Origin: Paenibacillus glucanolyticus NBRC 15330
Lineage (GTDB): Bacteria; Bacillota; Bacilli; Paenibacillales; Paenibacillaceae
Reading direction: 5' to 3'
Assembly (NCBI RefSeq): GCF_004000885.1
Contig: NZ_BIMC01000022.1
Span: 1-64,000 of the forward strand
DNA: 64,000 bases
This document shows, piece by piece, positions 32,744 through 40,293 of the stretch. The notes under the pieces were generated by a model. The model ran no database searches, had not been told where the DNA came from, and was given only the letters and a program-made list of their open reading frames with translations. The position numbers were made by a program, and so were the translations under genes. How positions within the stretch are numbered: position 1 is the stretch's first letter; each line of letters begins with the position of its first letter.

Positions 32744-33300
32744 TATTTCTTCCTCCTGAATTCTCCGTTATGAAATAACTGGTCACGATGCTTCAGAGAC
32801 ATCATAAAGTAAGGAAATTCATGTGCGTCGATGGCCCGAAGAAGGTTCCTTGCAGTCACCTTGGCAAGCCTGTAATCATCCCGGGTAATATCATTCCGGC
32901 GCAGGGCATCCTCAAGCTCATCTTCATCCAGCAGAAACACTTCACCGTTCTTGACGACCACAACGTCCAGATACAGATCGTCAAACCAAGGGACACCCTG
33001 ATCGGTTACTCCTTGCTTCTTGCAAATATCAATGTACCATTGCACGATCTTTCGCTTGTCATCAAACATGGCGGTAACGATGAAATGGCTGTCCTTCGGA
33101 TAATACTGCAGCCAAGAATAACCTTTGTCCGCGATTCGGTAGGTATGACGGCCATACGTCTTCCACAACGGTTCTTTCAGGCCGTATATGGTATATAGCG
33201 TGAGATACCCTGTAAATTGCTCACATTCCACATACCGGGAAGTGAAGTGTCGGCGGGTGATACGGCGCCAATTCGCCCGATCTCCGAATTTACGTTTCAT
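32743..33300 (-). CDS. ntdP: Nucleoside tri-/diphosphatase, DUF402 family
   Basis: 185 residues from the ATG at 33300, where GGGGAGG lies 9 bases upstream; the longer frame to 33339 runs through that site. GYSWLQYYPKDSHFIVTAMFDD, IVQWYIDICKK, GVPWFDDLYLDVVV and VFLLDEDEL are the DUF402 motifs with clustered acidic metal ligands. The family includes the Staphylococcus and Bacillus NtdP-type nucleotide phosphatases. It is followed by ydcF with a one-base overlap and lies downstream of the penicillin-binding protein gene. Confidence 0.88.
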   Translation of the reverse strand: MKRKFGDRANWRRITRRHFTSRYVECEQFTGYLTLYTIYGLKEPLWKTYGRHTYRIADKGYSWLQYYPKDSHFIVTAMFDDKRKIVQWYIDICKKQGVTDQGVPWFDDLYLDVVVVKNGEVFLLDEDELEDALRRNDITRDDYRLAKVTARNLLRAIDAHEFPYFMMSLKHRDQLFHNGEFRRKK

Positions 33301-33355
33301 GGAACTTTTCCTCCCCATATCGTATTCCCAGCTTACCACATTTGGGTTTCACACT

Positions 33356-33396
33356 CAAAACAAAGAAGCCCCCGCAATTCAAGCGGAGGCTTTCTT
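33356..33396 (-). terminator. Terminator of the class A PBP gene
   Basis: Minus strand: AGAAAGCCTCCGC, 7-base loop, GCGGGGGCTTCT with one mismatch and a bulge, then TTTGTTTT. It lies just after the PBP stop. Confidence 0.7.
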
Positions 33397-33402
33397 GTTT
33401 GG

Positions 33403-36063
33403 TTATGGGCTTTCTTGCGGTGCATCCTGTGTATTCGCAGGATCCGATGGATCAACAATGGTCCCCGGTACCGTAGAAACATTGCCCGTATCCGAGTTGG
33501 TTCCCCCTGTGCCGTTGCCTCCATTGTTGGAGCCATCCCCTGAACCATCAGAACCATTACCTTGGTTCTGGCCGTCTTGACCCGTTCCGGTCCCATTGTC
33601 AGGAGGTGGATTCGTTCCATTGCCGTTTCCGCTGCCAGGTCCTTCACCAGTGCCATTTCCATTGCCTGTATCTCCAGGACCAGTGCCATTACCGTTTTCG
33701 TTACCCGGAGGCACTTCGTTCCCTGCTCCATTGTCACCATCCTCAACCGGAGGCGGTTCTTCGGTATCTACCGGAGGTGGTTCCACTTCCTCGGGCGGCA
33801 GATCCTCCGAAACAGCGACGACCTGCAGAACGTTCGAAGGTTCCGACTCCTTGCCAGTCGAAGTATCAAAAGCAGTCACGTAGTAATCGTAGGTCAATCC
33901 TTCCATGGCGCTCACATCTTCAATGGAGGTTCCGCCCAAGGAATCGAGAATACGGGTGTATTCCGCCTCGGATGTTTCCTTACGATACAAGTGATACTGA
34001 ATATTGCTGCCTTGAACCGCATTCCAGCTCAGGGATACGGTCTGAGTCTCGCCATTATACGAACCGGTCAGTCCGCTGACGGCGGTTAATGTCGTTTCTT
34101 CTACTGGAGGCGGTGGCGGTTCAGTGCTCGGGAAGTTCTTCGCTTCATAACCCTGAACCGCCTTCTCCATCACTTTGCCCCATAATGAAGCCGAGATCGA
34201 GCTGCTTCGTTTCAGCAGATGCTGTCGGTCAGGCGTATCGTATCCCATCCACACAGCAGCGGTTAACTCCGGTGTGTATCCGACAAACCAAACATCACGG
34301 TTCGAGCTAACACCCTTGTATCCACTTTGCGTGGTTCCGGTCTTACCGGCTACCGGACGACTGATCCGGGCGTTCTTGCCCGTTCCTTCATCAACGACGC
34401 GACGCATCATGTCTGTCATTTGCGAAGCTGTAGAAGCTTCCATTACACGTTTCCCTTTGCTTCCTTTGTTCTCGTGCACAACCTTACCTTTGTTATCTTT
34501 AATCTGTTTGATCGCAAAGGCCTCTTTAAATTCACCGCCATTTGCGAAGGCACTGAACGCTTGTGCCATTTCAAATGTATTGGTACCGGTATCCATTCCG
34601 CCCAGTGCAAGGGACAGATTCGCGTCACCCTCGGACATTTTGATGCCCAAACTCTGCGCAAAATCAAAACCGGTCTTAACTCCAATCTGATTCAACAGCC
34701 AGACGGCCGGAATATTCTCGGAGCGCTGAATCGCTTCAGGCATACTGATTGTCTCCGAGTAACCATGCAGGTTATTCGGACAGTAATTGCCGCCGAAACA
34801 CTGCTTTTTATTGCTCAGCCTGGAATCTTTCGTGAATTTCCCGGATTCCAGCGCAGGTGCGTACGACACAATTGGCTTCAACGCGGAGCCCGGTTGGCGA
34901 CGGCTGTCGGTTGCCCGGCTGAACCCGCCTCTCGTATACTCACGCCCACCGGCCATGGCTACGATACCGCCGGTCTCTTGGTTAATAATAACCATAGAGC
35001 CTTCAACAGGTACATCATCCGGGCTTTCTTCGAAGTTAGCCGGGTTGCTGAACTCCTCCTCCACAGCCTGCTGAGCATTGATATCCATGGTGGTATAAAT
35101 CTGGTAACCTCCGATGTTGACATCATCCTCGGTAAGGCCCCACTTCTCTTCGGCCTCTTCCATGACGTAATCAATAAACGCCGTATACTTCTGCTGTCTT
35201 TCAGGCGGTGTATAATCATAATCCACCTTTTTCGCTTCCTCAGCCTCACCGGCCGTAATGTACCCTTGCTGCTCCATCAGAGTCAGCACCACAGCACGAC
35301 GCTCTTTGGAGAGGTCGGGGTTCTTCAGCGGATTGTAACGGGAGGGCCCCTTCGGCATTGCCGCCAGTGTTGCCATTTCCCACAATTCCAGATTGTTCAA
35401 GTCGGATTCCCCAAAATACCGCTCGGAAGCCGCTTTAATGCCGTAATAAGGTCCACCGAAGTTAATTCGGTTCAAATACATCTCAATGATCTCTTCCTTG
35501 CTGTGCTGACGCTCAAGCGCGAGCGCGATCGACATTTCCGTCGCTTTGCGGAAAAATGTTTTATCGCGTGTCAGGAAGATATTTTTTGCAAGCTGCTGTG
35601 TGATCGTACTTCCGCCCTCTACCATGGATCGAGCCATGATATCCTTGACCGCGGCACGGCCGATCGACCACATATCCACGCCGTTATGCTCCATAAATCG
35701 TTTATCTTCTGTTGCAATGAATGCCTGTACTAATAAATCAGGAATATCTTTGTACTCGACCGGGTCACTCTTCTGGATAGATAGCTCACCCATCAGGGTG
35801 CCGTTACGGTCATACACTTTGGAGGTACCGTAAGCGGTCAGTTTATCCTGGTTCTGCTCCAGCAGCTTCTCGCCGCTGATCAGGATGAACAAGTAACCTG
35901 CAAGCGCGCAGAAGATCGCAATGACGGCTGTAAAAAACAACGCCCATGCAATTCGTTTGCCTTTGCCTTTTTTCTTCTTCGATTTAGGTTTGGTGGTTTT
36001 GGATGTCTTCGAGTTGTCTTTGTTTTTGTTCAACCTTGACATCTGATTATCTTTTCCAGCCAT
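33403..36063 (-). CDS. Class A penicillin-binding protein 1A
   Basis: 886 residues. A lysine-rich cytosolic tail (1-38) and one transmembrane helix (39-62) come first. The glycosyltransferase 51 domain follows (catalytic Glu in FIATEDKRFMEHNGVD; EGGSTITQQLAKN). The transpeptidase comes next: serine in RQPGSALKP, SEN motif in QRSENIPA, KTG in VAGKTGTT. A fibronectin type III-like domain covers about 680-770. The last 110 residues are Gly/Asn/Thr/Pro-rich low complexity. It builds and crosslinks peptidoglycan. GGAGGGGG precedes the ATG. The extended tail probably crosses the wall; it is longer than the catalytic core requires. Confidence 0.95.
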   Translation of the reverse strand: MAGKDNQMSRLNKNKDNSKTSKTTKPKSKKKKGKGKRIAWALFFTAVIAIFCALAGYLFILISGEKLLEQNQDKLTAYGTSKVYDRNGTLMGELSIQKSDPVEYKDIPDLLVQAFIATEDKRFMEHNGVDMWSIGRAAVKDIMARSMVEGGSTITQQLAKNIFLTRDKTFFRKATEMSIALALERQHSKEEIIEMYLNRINFGGPYYGIKAASERYFGESDLNNLELWEMATLAAMPKGPSRYNPLKNPDLSKERRAVVLTLMEQQGYITAGEAEEAKKVDYDYTPPERQQKYTAFIDYVMEEAEEKWGLTEDDVNIGGYQIYTTMDINAQQAVEEEFSNPANFEESPDDVPVEGSMVIINQETGGIVAMAGGREYTRGGFSRATDSRRQPGSALKPIVSYAPALESGKFTKDSRLSNKKQCFGGNYCPNNLHGYSETISMPEAIQRSENIPAVWLLNQIGVKTGFDFAQSLGIKMSEGDANLSLALGGMDTGTNTFEMAQAFSAFANGGEFKEAFAIKQIKDNKGKVVHENKGSKGKRVMEASTASQMTDMMRRVVDEGTGKNARISRPVAGKTGTTQSGYKGVSSNRDVWFVGYTPELTAAVWMGYDTPDRQHLLKRSSSISASLWGKVMEKAVQGYEAKNFPSTEPPPPPVEETTLTAVSGLTGSYNGETQTVSLSWNAVQGSNIQYHLYRKETSEAEYTRILDSLGGTSIEDVSAMEGLTYDYYVTAFDTSTGKESEPSNVLQVVAVSEDLPPEEVEPPPVDTEEPPPVEDGDNGAGNEVPPGNENGNGTGPGDTGNGNGTGEGPGSGNGNGTNPPPDNGTGTGQDGQNQGNGSDGSGDGSNNGGNGTGGTNSDTGNVSTVPGTIVDPSDPANTQDAPQESP

Positions 36064-36120
36064 TTGTCCCCCTCCTTACTCCCTTGCGGGATCAAGCCTC
36101 TGACTCTCGTCAAGTCTCGG

Positions 36121-36149
36121 AAAGAAAAGAACAACCTTCTCAGGTTGCT
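36121..36149 (-). terminator. hfq terminator
   Basis: Minus strand: GCAACCTGAGAAGGTTGT hairpin (7 pairs) followed by TCTTTTCTTT. It lies about 95 bases downstream of the hfq stop, before the PBP gene. Confidence 0.7.
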
Positions 36150-36243
36150 CTCTGCACTCCTTATAACTAAACGAATTATAAACAAAAAAGTTTCAAAATA
36201 ATCAGGATGGTATGATTATGCTCTCTATGAATCAATCTAAAAT

Positions 36244-36483
36244 CTATTGATCGTTGTTGTTATCCTGCATCAGGGACACATTGCGCTGCGGCATGAACGT
36301 GGAGATGGCATGCTTGTACACCATTTGCTGACGGCCGTCGCTGTCAATCACGATGGTAAAATTGTCAAAAGCTTTGATCGTTCCACGGATCTGAAAGCCG
36401 TTTGTCAGGTATACCGTGGCCGGAATGTTCTCTTTACGCAGTTGGTTCAAGAACGTGTCTTGGATGTTAATGGACTTGTTCAT
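36244..36483 (-). CDS. hfq: RNA chaperone Hfq
   Basis: 79 residues from the ATG at 36483, with GGGGG about 7 bases upstream; the upstream extension to 36531 is not needed. INIQDTFLNQLRKENIPATVYLTNGFQ is the Sm1 start, and DSDGRQQMVYKHAISTFMP contains the YKHA Sm2 motif. It forms a hexameric ring that binds sRNA and mRNA. It follows miaA by 52 bases, the usual order in Firmicutes and proteobacteria. The C-terminus ends soon after the Sm core, as in Bacillus Hfq. Confidence 0.96.
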   Translation of the reverse strand: MNKSINIQDTFLNQLRKENIPATVYLTNGFQIRGTIKAFDNFTIVIDSDGRQQMVYKHAISTFMPQRNVSLMQDNNNDQ

Positions 36484-36535
36484 TAGCCGTACCCCCAATG
36501 GTTCAATTAGATTGTTTTGAAATATATTCAAGATT

Positions 36536-37483
36536 TCAGTGAAACTTTCCTGCTATTATAGCACGGATTTTTTGATAGTTTGCAGAAAAATTTCCCGAGT
36601 CGGTGACGTCTACCCACTCGATGTCTTTCATATGACGAAACCATGACAGCTGCCGCTTAGCGAACCGGCGTGTATCACGCTTGAGCAGAACCACCGCTTC
36701 CTCGTAGCTAAACTCCCCGTTAAGATGCGATACAATCTCCTTGTAACCAAGCCCTTGCATGGATACAAGCCCTGGAGCATACCCTTTGTCCATGAGCGCC
36801 GCCACCTCATCAACAAGTCCCTGATTCAGCATAAGATCAATTCGCTCTTCAATACGGTTATATAGCATTTGCCTGTCCATTGTCAAACCGACCAAGCATA
36901 AGTCATAGGGAGACTGCTTGGTTTGAGGGGCCAGCTGGGCTGAAAGCGGGATACCTGTCATGTGGAATACTTCCAGTGCACGAACGACCCGACGTAGGTC
37001 ATTAGGGTGAAGCCGATTGGCTGTTTCAGGGTCTACATCGGCAAGTTTCCGGTGAAGGGCTTCCGCACCATTTTCGTTGGCATAACGGAACTGCTCATCC
37101 CGAAAAGCCTCGTCCGCCCCGGTCTCGCTGAACTGATAGCCATAGCATACCGATTCCACATAAAGCCCTGTTCCACCAACGATGAACGGCAGCTTGCCCC
37201 GGCCAGCAATCTCGGTTATCAATCTTCGGCTCTGCTCCTGAAATTCAGCCACTGAATAGGGATGATCCGGCTCGTGGATGTCAATGAGATGATGGGGAAT
37301 GCCTTCCATCTCATCCGCAGAGATTTTGGCTGTGCCGATATCCATGCCCCGATATACCTGCATCGAATCGCCGGATATAATCTCACATCCAAATTCCTTG
37401 GCAAGTTCAATGCTCATTTTGGTTTTGCCTACAGCTGTCGGTCCGATAAGAACGAGCAGTTTCGGTTTTGATTCATCTGTCAA
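36536..37483 (-). CDS. miaA: tRNA dimethylallyltransferase
   Basis: 315 residues. The start is TTG at 37483, 9 bases after GGAG. It lies 11 bases inside the 3' end of the methyltransferase gene. VLIGPTAVGKTKMS is the P-loop, ISGDSMQVYRGMDIGTAK the DSxQVYR motif, and LVGLTMDRQMLYNRI follows. It transfers a dimethylallyl group to A37 of tRNAs reading UNN codons. The gene precedes hfq and is in the mutS-mutL-methyltransferase-miaA-hfq series. Confidence 0.95.
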   Translation of the reverse strand: MTDESKPKLLVLIGPTAVGKTKMSIELAKEFGCEIISGDSMQVYRGMDIGTAKISADEMEGIPHHLIDIHEPDHPYSVAEFQEQSRRLITEIAGRGKLPFIVGGTGLYVESVCYGYQFSETGADEAFRDEQFRYANENGAEALHRKLADVDPETANRLHPNDLRRVVRALEVFHMTGIPLSAQLAPQTKQSPYDLCLVGLTMDRQMLYNRIEERIDLMLNQGLVDEVAALMDKGYAPGLVSMQGLGYKEIVSHLNGEFSYEEAVVLLKRDTRRFAKRQLSWFRHMKDIEWVDVTDSGNFSANYQKIRAIIAGKFH

Positions 37484-38252
37484 TGGAAATCACTCCGTAC
37501 GTTATTTTCGATTTTCCCCGCTCAGGCAAAGAAAAGCCCAGCCGCTCAAACTCTCCGCTGTACCGTGCTTCCTTCAGAACAACGGTTTTTCGTGCAACCC
37601 TGACCGCTTCTCTCACACTTTCCTCATCCAGCGGTTCCCCATTCGCATAATGCCTAAGCGGATTGATGGATGCCGAATCTGTGATCGGCTCGCGGAACAT
37701 CGGATCGAAATAGACAATATCCACGCTCCGATCCGGCAGCGATTTCAAGTAGTCTAAGTGATGGCTGTGCCGTACCTCGATTCTCCTCATGGCCTGATCA
37801 CTGGCCTCCAGATGACTTTCATAGGTCCGAAGGCCCTCTTTGAGCAGCGCATACAAGGGCAGCGAGCTCTCCAATGCGGTGACCCGGCTGTTCTCCCCGC
37901 CTTTGCCCGAGAACACCAACGAGTCAGCGCCAAGCCCGGCCGTACAATCGAGAACGGAGTCTCCTTCGGCCATACCGGCAGCATCCAGCATAGGATCCGG
38001 ATTGCCGTGCAGCACGCGTTTCAATCTGACAAATCCCATGCTCGGATGAAATTCCATGACAGAGCCGCCCGGTCCGCTGAGACGCACATGTCCGTTCAAT
38101 ACGACCAGAATGTCGTCGTCTCCGAATCTGCGGGCTAATTTTCGTAATGAATGACCACCGCGCTGAACATATCGGCACCCGGTCTCCTGGGATAAGCTTA
38201 TCGCACGTTTAACAATGTCCGGCGCTTCCGCTTCTCCAGTTGTAATGATCAT
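37473..38252 (-). CDS. RsmJ-like SAM-dependent methyltransferase
   Basis: 259 residues, ATG with GGAGG 6 bases upstream. VLDCTAGLGADSLVFSG is SAM-binding motif I, VTALESSLPLYALLKEGL the acidic ribose-binding strand, and VDIVYFDPMFREP the DPMF catalytic motif of the RsmJ (16S rRNA m2G1516) family. The N-terminus (ITTGEAEAPDIVKRAISL) is also typical. Whether the target is rRNA in this organism is unknown. It lies 17 bases after mutL and overlaps miaA by 11 bases. Confidence 0.83.
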   Translation of the reverse strand: MIITTGEAEAPDIVKRAISLSQETGCRYVQRGGHSLRKLARRFGDDDILVVLNGHVRLSGPGGSVMEFHPSMGFVRLKRVLHGNPDPMLDAAGMAEGDSVLDCTAGLGADSLVFSGKGGENSRVTALESSLPLYALLKEGLRTYESHLEASDQAMRRIEVRHSHHLDYLKSLPDRSVDIVYFDPMFREPITDSASINPLRHYANGEPLDEESVREAVRVARKTVVLKEARYSGEFERLGFSLPERGKSKITYGVISIDR

Positions 38253-38269
38253 GAAAGTCCTCCTTGCTG

Positions 38270-40255
38270 TTACATGACGCGTTTAAACATTTTCTCCAAA
38301 TCATAAGCTGAGAATGAAACCACGATCGGTCGTCCATGCGGACAGGTGTATGGCTGGCGACAGGCGCCCAGACGCTGAATCAATGTCATGGCCTCCTGCT
38401 CGGTCAGCTTCTGATTGGCTTTGATGGAGGCCTTGCAGGAGCACATGATCGATGAGGTCTCTCTCAGCTTCGCAACATCAATATTTCGTTCGCTCAGCAC
38501 CCACTCAGCCATCTCTTCAATGATGGATTTCTCGTCACCCTTGGGGAACCAGAACGGGTGGGAACGCACCAGAAAGGTTTGGCCGCCGAAAAACTCCATA
38601 TATACGCCGACCTTCTCAAACCAGTGCAGCCGCTGCTTCACCTTCTCCGATTCCGATGGTGTGAATTCAAGTGTAATCGGCAGCAGCAGCTCCTGTGAGG
38701 CGGCAGCCGGCTTACCGAACTGCTCGTAATAGTACTCGTAGTTAATCCGCTCATGGGCGGCATGCTGATCAATCAAATATAGCCCGGAATCATTCTGCGC
38801 AATCAGATAAGTTCCGTGGTGCTGACCGATCAATGTAAGTTCTGGAAATGGCGGGATTTCCGGGGCAGGCCCTGATGCAGCCTGAAGCCATTCCTTGGTT
38901 ACAGACGGAATATGGGCATTCCCCTTGTTCTCATAACGGTAATCGCTGCGATAGGAAGAGGCTGCAGCCGTTTCCCGCATGGGAGCCGTTGCTGGCGTTC
39001 CACCTGACCCATCCCCGTAAGAGCGCCTGATACCGGATTCGGGCTGTAAATGATCCCGCTTCTCGGACCATGCTGATCCAGGCGGGATCGGGAAGGACGT
39101 CATACCTTGATCGGATTGATCACCGCTTCGTGCCGCCGGGGCCTCTCCGTCTTCCCTGCTTCCTACCGAAGCATCCCGACCCTGCGCATTGGGAAATTGC
39201 AGCTGCTCCTGAATGAAGGCATGCTCGCTTTTGCCAATAGCTTGTTTGGCAGGGCGGGGAATGAGTATTTCCTGCTGCAGCACCTTGCGGATCTCCTCCT
39301 CCACAAATGCAAACAGCTCCTGTTCTTTGCTGAACCGCACTTCCAGCTTGGATGGATGCACGTTCACATCAATCAATGAGGGATGCATGGTCAACTGAAT
39401 GACAACGAGCGGAAACCGGTTAATCGGCAGCAGCGTGTGATACCCTCTTAAGACGGCCTGCATCAGGCCATAGTTGCGGACATATCTTCCATTGATGATC
39501 AGCGACATGCCGTTCCGGTTCGCCCGGGTGTAATCCGGACGGCTGATGTATCCGCTGAGTGTGTAATCCATATTCTCCGCTTCAAACGCGAGCATGGCTT
39601 TAGCGGATTGAGTGCCATAGATAGCCGCAATCACTTGCAAAGCATCACCATTACCCAGCGTTTGAAGCAGAGAGTTTCCATTATGCCGAAGCGTAAAAGC
39701 AATATCCGGCCGCGAAAGAGCCAACCGATACATGTAATCGGAAATATGCCCAAGCTCCGTCTGGATCGTTTTCATATATTTCAGCCTTGCCGGCGTGTTA
39801 AAAAACAATTCTTTCACCAGGAAATCCGTTCCCCTGGGGGCAGCAGTCTCTTCGTTCACACGAAGATGCCCGCCTTCGATTTCGATCTTCCGGCCGCGGC
39901 CGTCCTGAACATTGGACGTCACCAGCCGTACCTTGGATACCGCGGCAATGGACGGCAAGGCTTCGCCTCGGAATCCGAGGCTCGTGATCTGAAACAGATC
40001 CCGGCCTTCCGTAATTTTGCTTGTCGCATGGCGGTAAAAAGCCGTCTCGCAATCTTCCGGGTCAATGCCTGCCCCGTTATCCGTGACACGAATGCTGTCG
40101 AGTCCGCCTTCTTCGACCGTAACGTCGATCTTGGTGCTCCCGGCATCGATGGCATTCTCCACAAGCTCCTTCACAACGGAGGCAGGCCGCTCCACCACCT
40201 CGCCGGCAGCAATCTGGTTTGCGATATGCTCGTCCAAAATACGAATAATCCCCAT
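38270..40255 (-). CDS. mutL: DNA mismatch repair protein MutL
   Basis: 661 residues. The GHKL ATPase part has IANQIAAGEVVERPASVVKE, DNGAGID and TSKI...GFRGEAL. After a Gly/Ser/Arg-rich linker (about 340-460) comes the endonuclease domain with DQHAAHERINYEYYYEQF (the DQHA(x)2E(x)4E motif), SCKASIKAN and CPHGRP. So this is an endonuclease-type MutL, as in Bacillus, with no need for MutH. The linker is unusually long and low complexity. It starts 38 bases after mutS; GGAGGTAGGAAC precedes the ATG. Confidence 0.97.
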   Translation of the reverse strand: MGIIRILDEHIANQIAAGEVVERPASVVKELVENAIDAGSTKIDVTVEEGGLDSIRVTDNGAGIDPEDCETAFYRHATSKITEGRDLFQITSLGFRGEALPSIAAVSKVRLVTSNVQDGRGRKIEIEGGHLRVNEETAAPRGTDFLVKELFFNTPARLKYMKTIQTELGHISDYMYRLALSRPDIAFTLRHNGNSLLQTLGNGDALQVIAAIYGTQSAKAMLAFEAENMDYTLSGYISRPDYTRANRNGMSLIINGRYVRNYGLMQAVLRGYHTLLPINRFPLVVIQLTMHPSLIDVNVHPSKLEVRFSKEQELFAFVEEEIRKVLQQEILIPRPAKQAIGKSEHAFIQEQLQFPNAQGRDASVGSREDGEAPAARSGDQSDQGMTSFPIPPGSAWSEKRDHLQPESGIRRSYGDGSGGTPATAPMRETAAASSYRSDYRYENKGNAHIPSVTKEWLQAASGPAPEIPPFPELTLIGQHHGTYLIAQNDSGLYLIDQHAAHERINYEYYYEQFGKPAAASQELLLPITLEFTPSESEKVKQRLHWFEKVGVYMEFFGGQTFLVRSHPFWFPKGDEKSIIEEMAEWVLSERNIDVAKLRETSSIMCSCKASIKANQKLTEQEAMTLIQRLGACRQPYTCPHGRPIVVSFSAYDLEKMFKRVM

Positions 40256-40293
40256 TGTTCCTACCTCCGTTTCACTTCAATCCCATGCAAAAA

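Noticed and set aside
33500..33800. Dense short repeats in the PBP1A tail, looked at as a possible CRISPR or tandem array
   Set aside because: They are in-frame codon repeats for Gly/Asn/Thr/Pro with no spacers or palindromic repeats.
34327..35733. Long plus-strand frame opposite the PBP1A gene
   Set aside because: It is the complement of a large, motif-rich gene. It shows no ribosome binding site and no family motif, and is low-complexity and Arg/His/Phe-biased.
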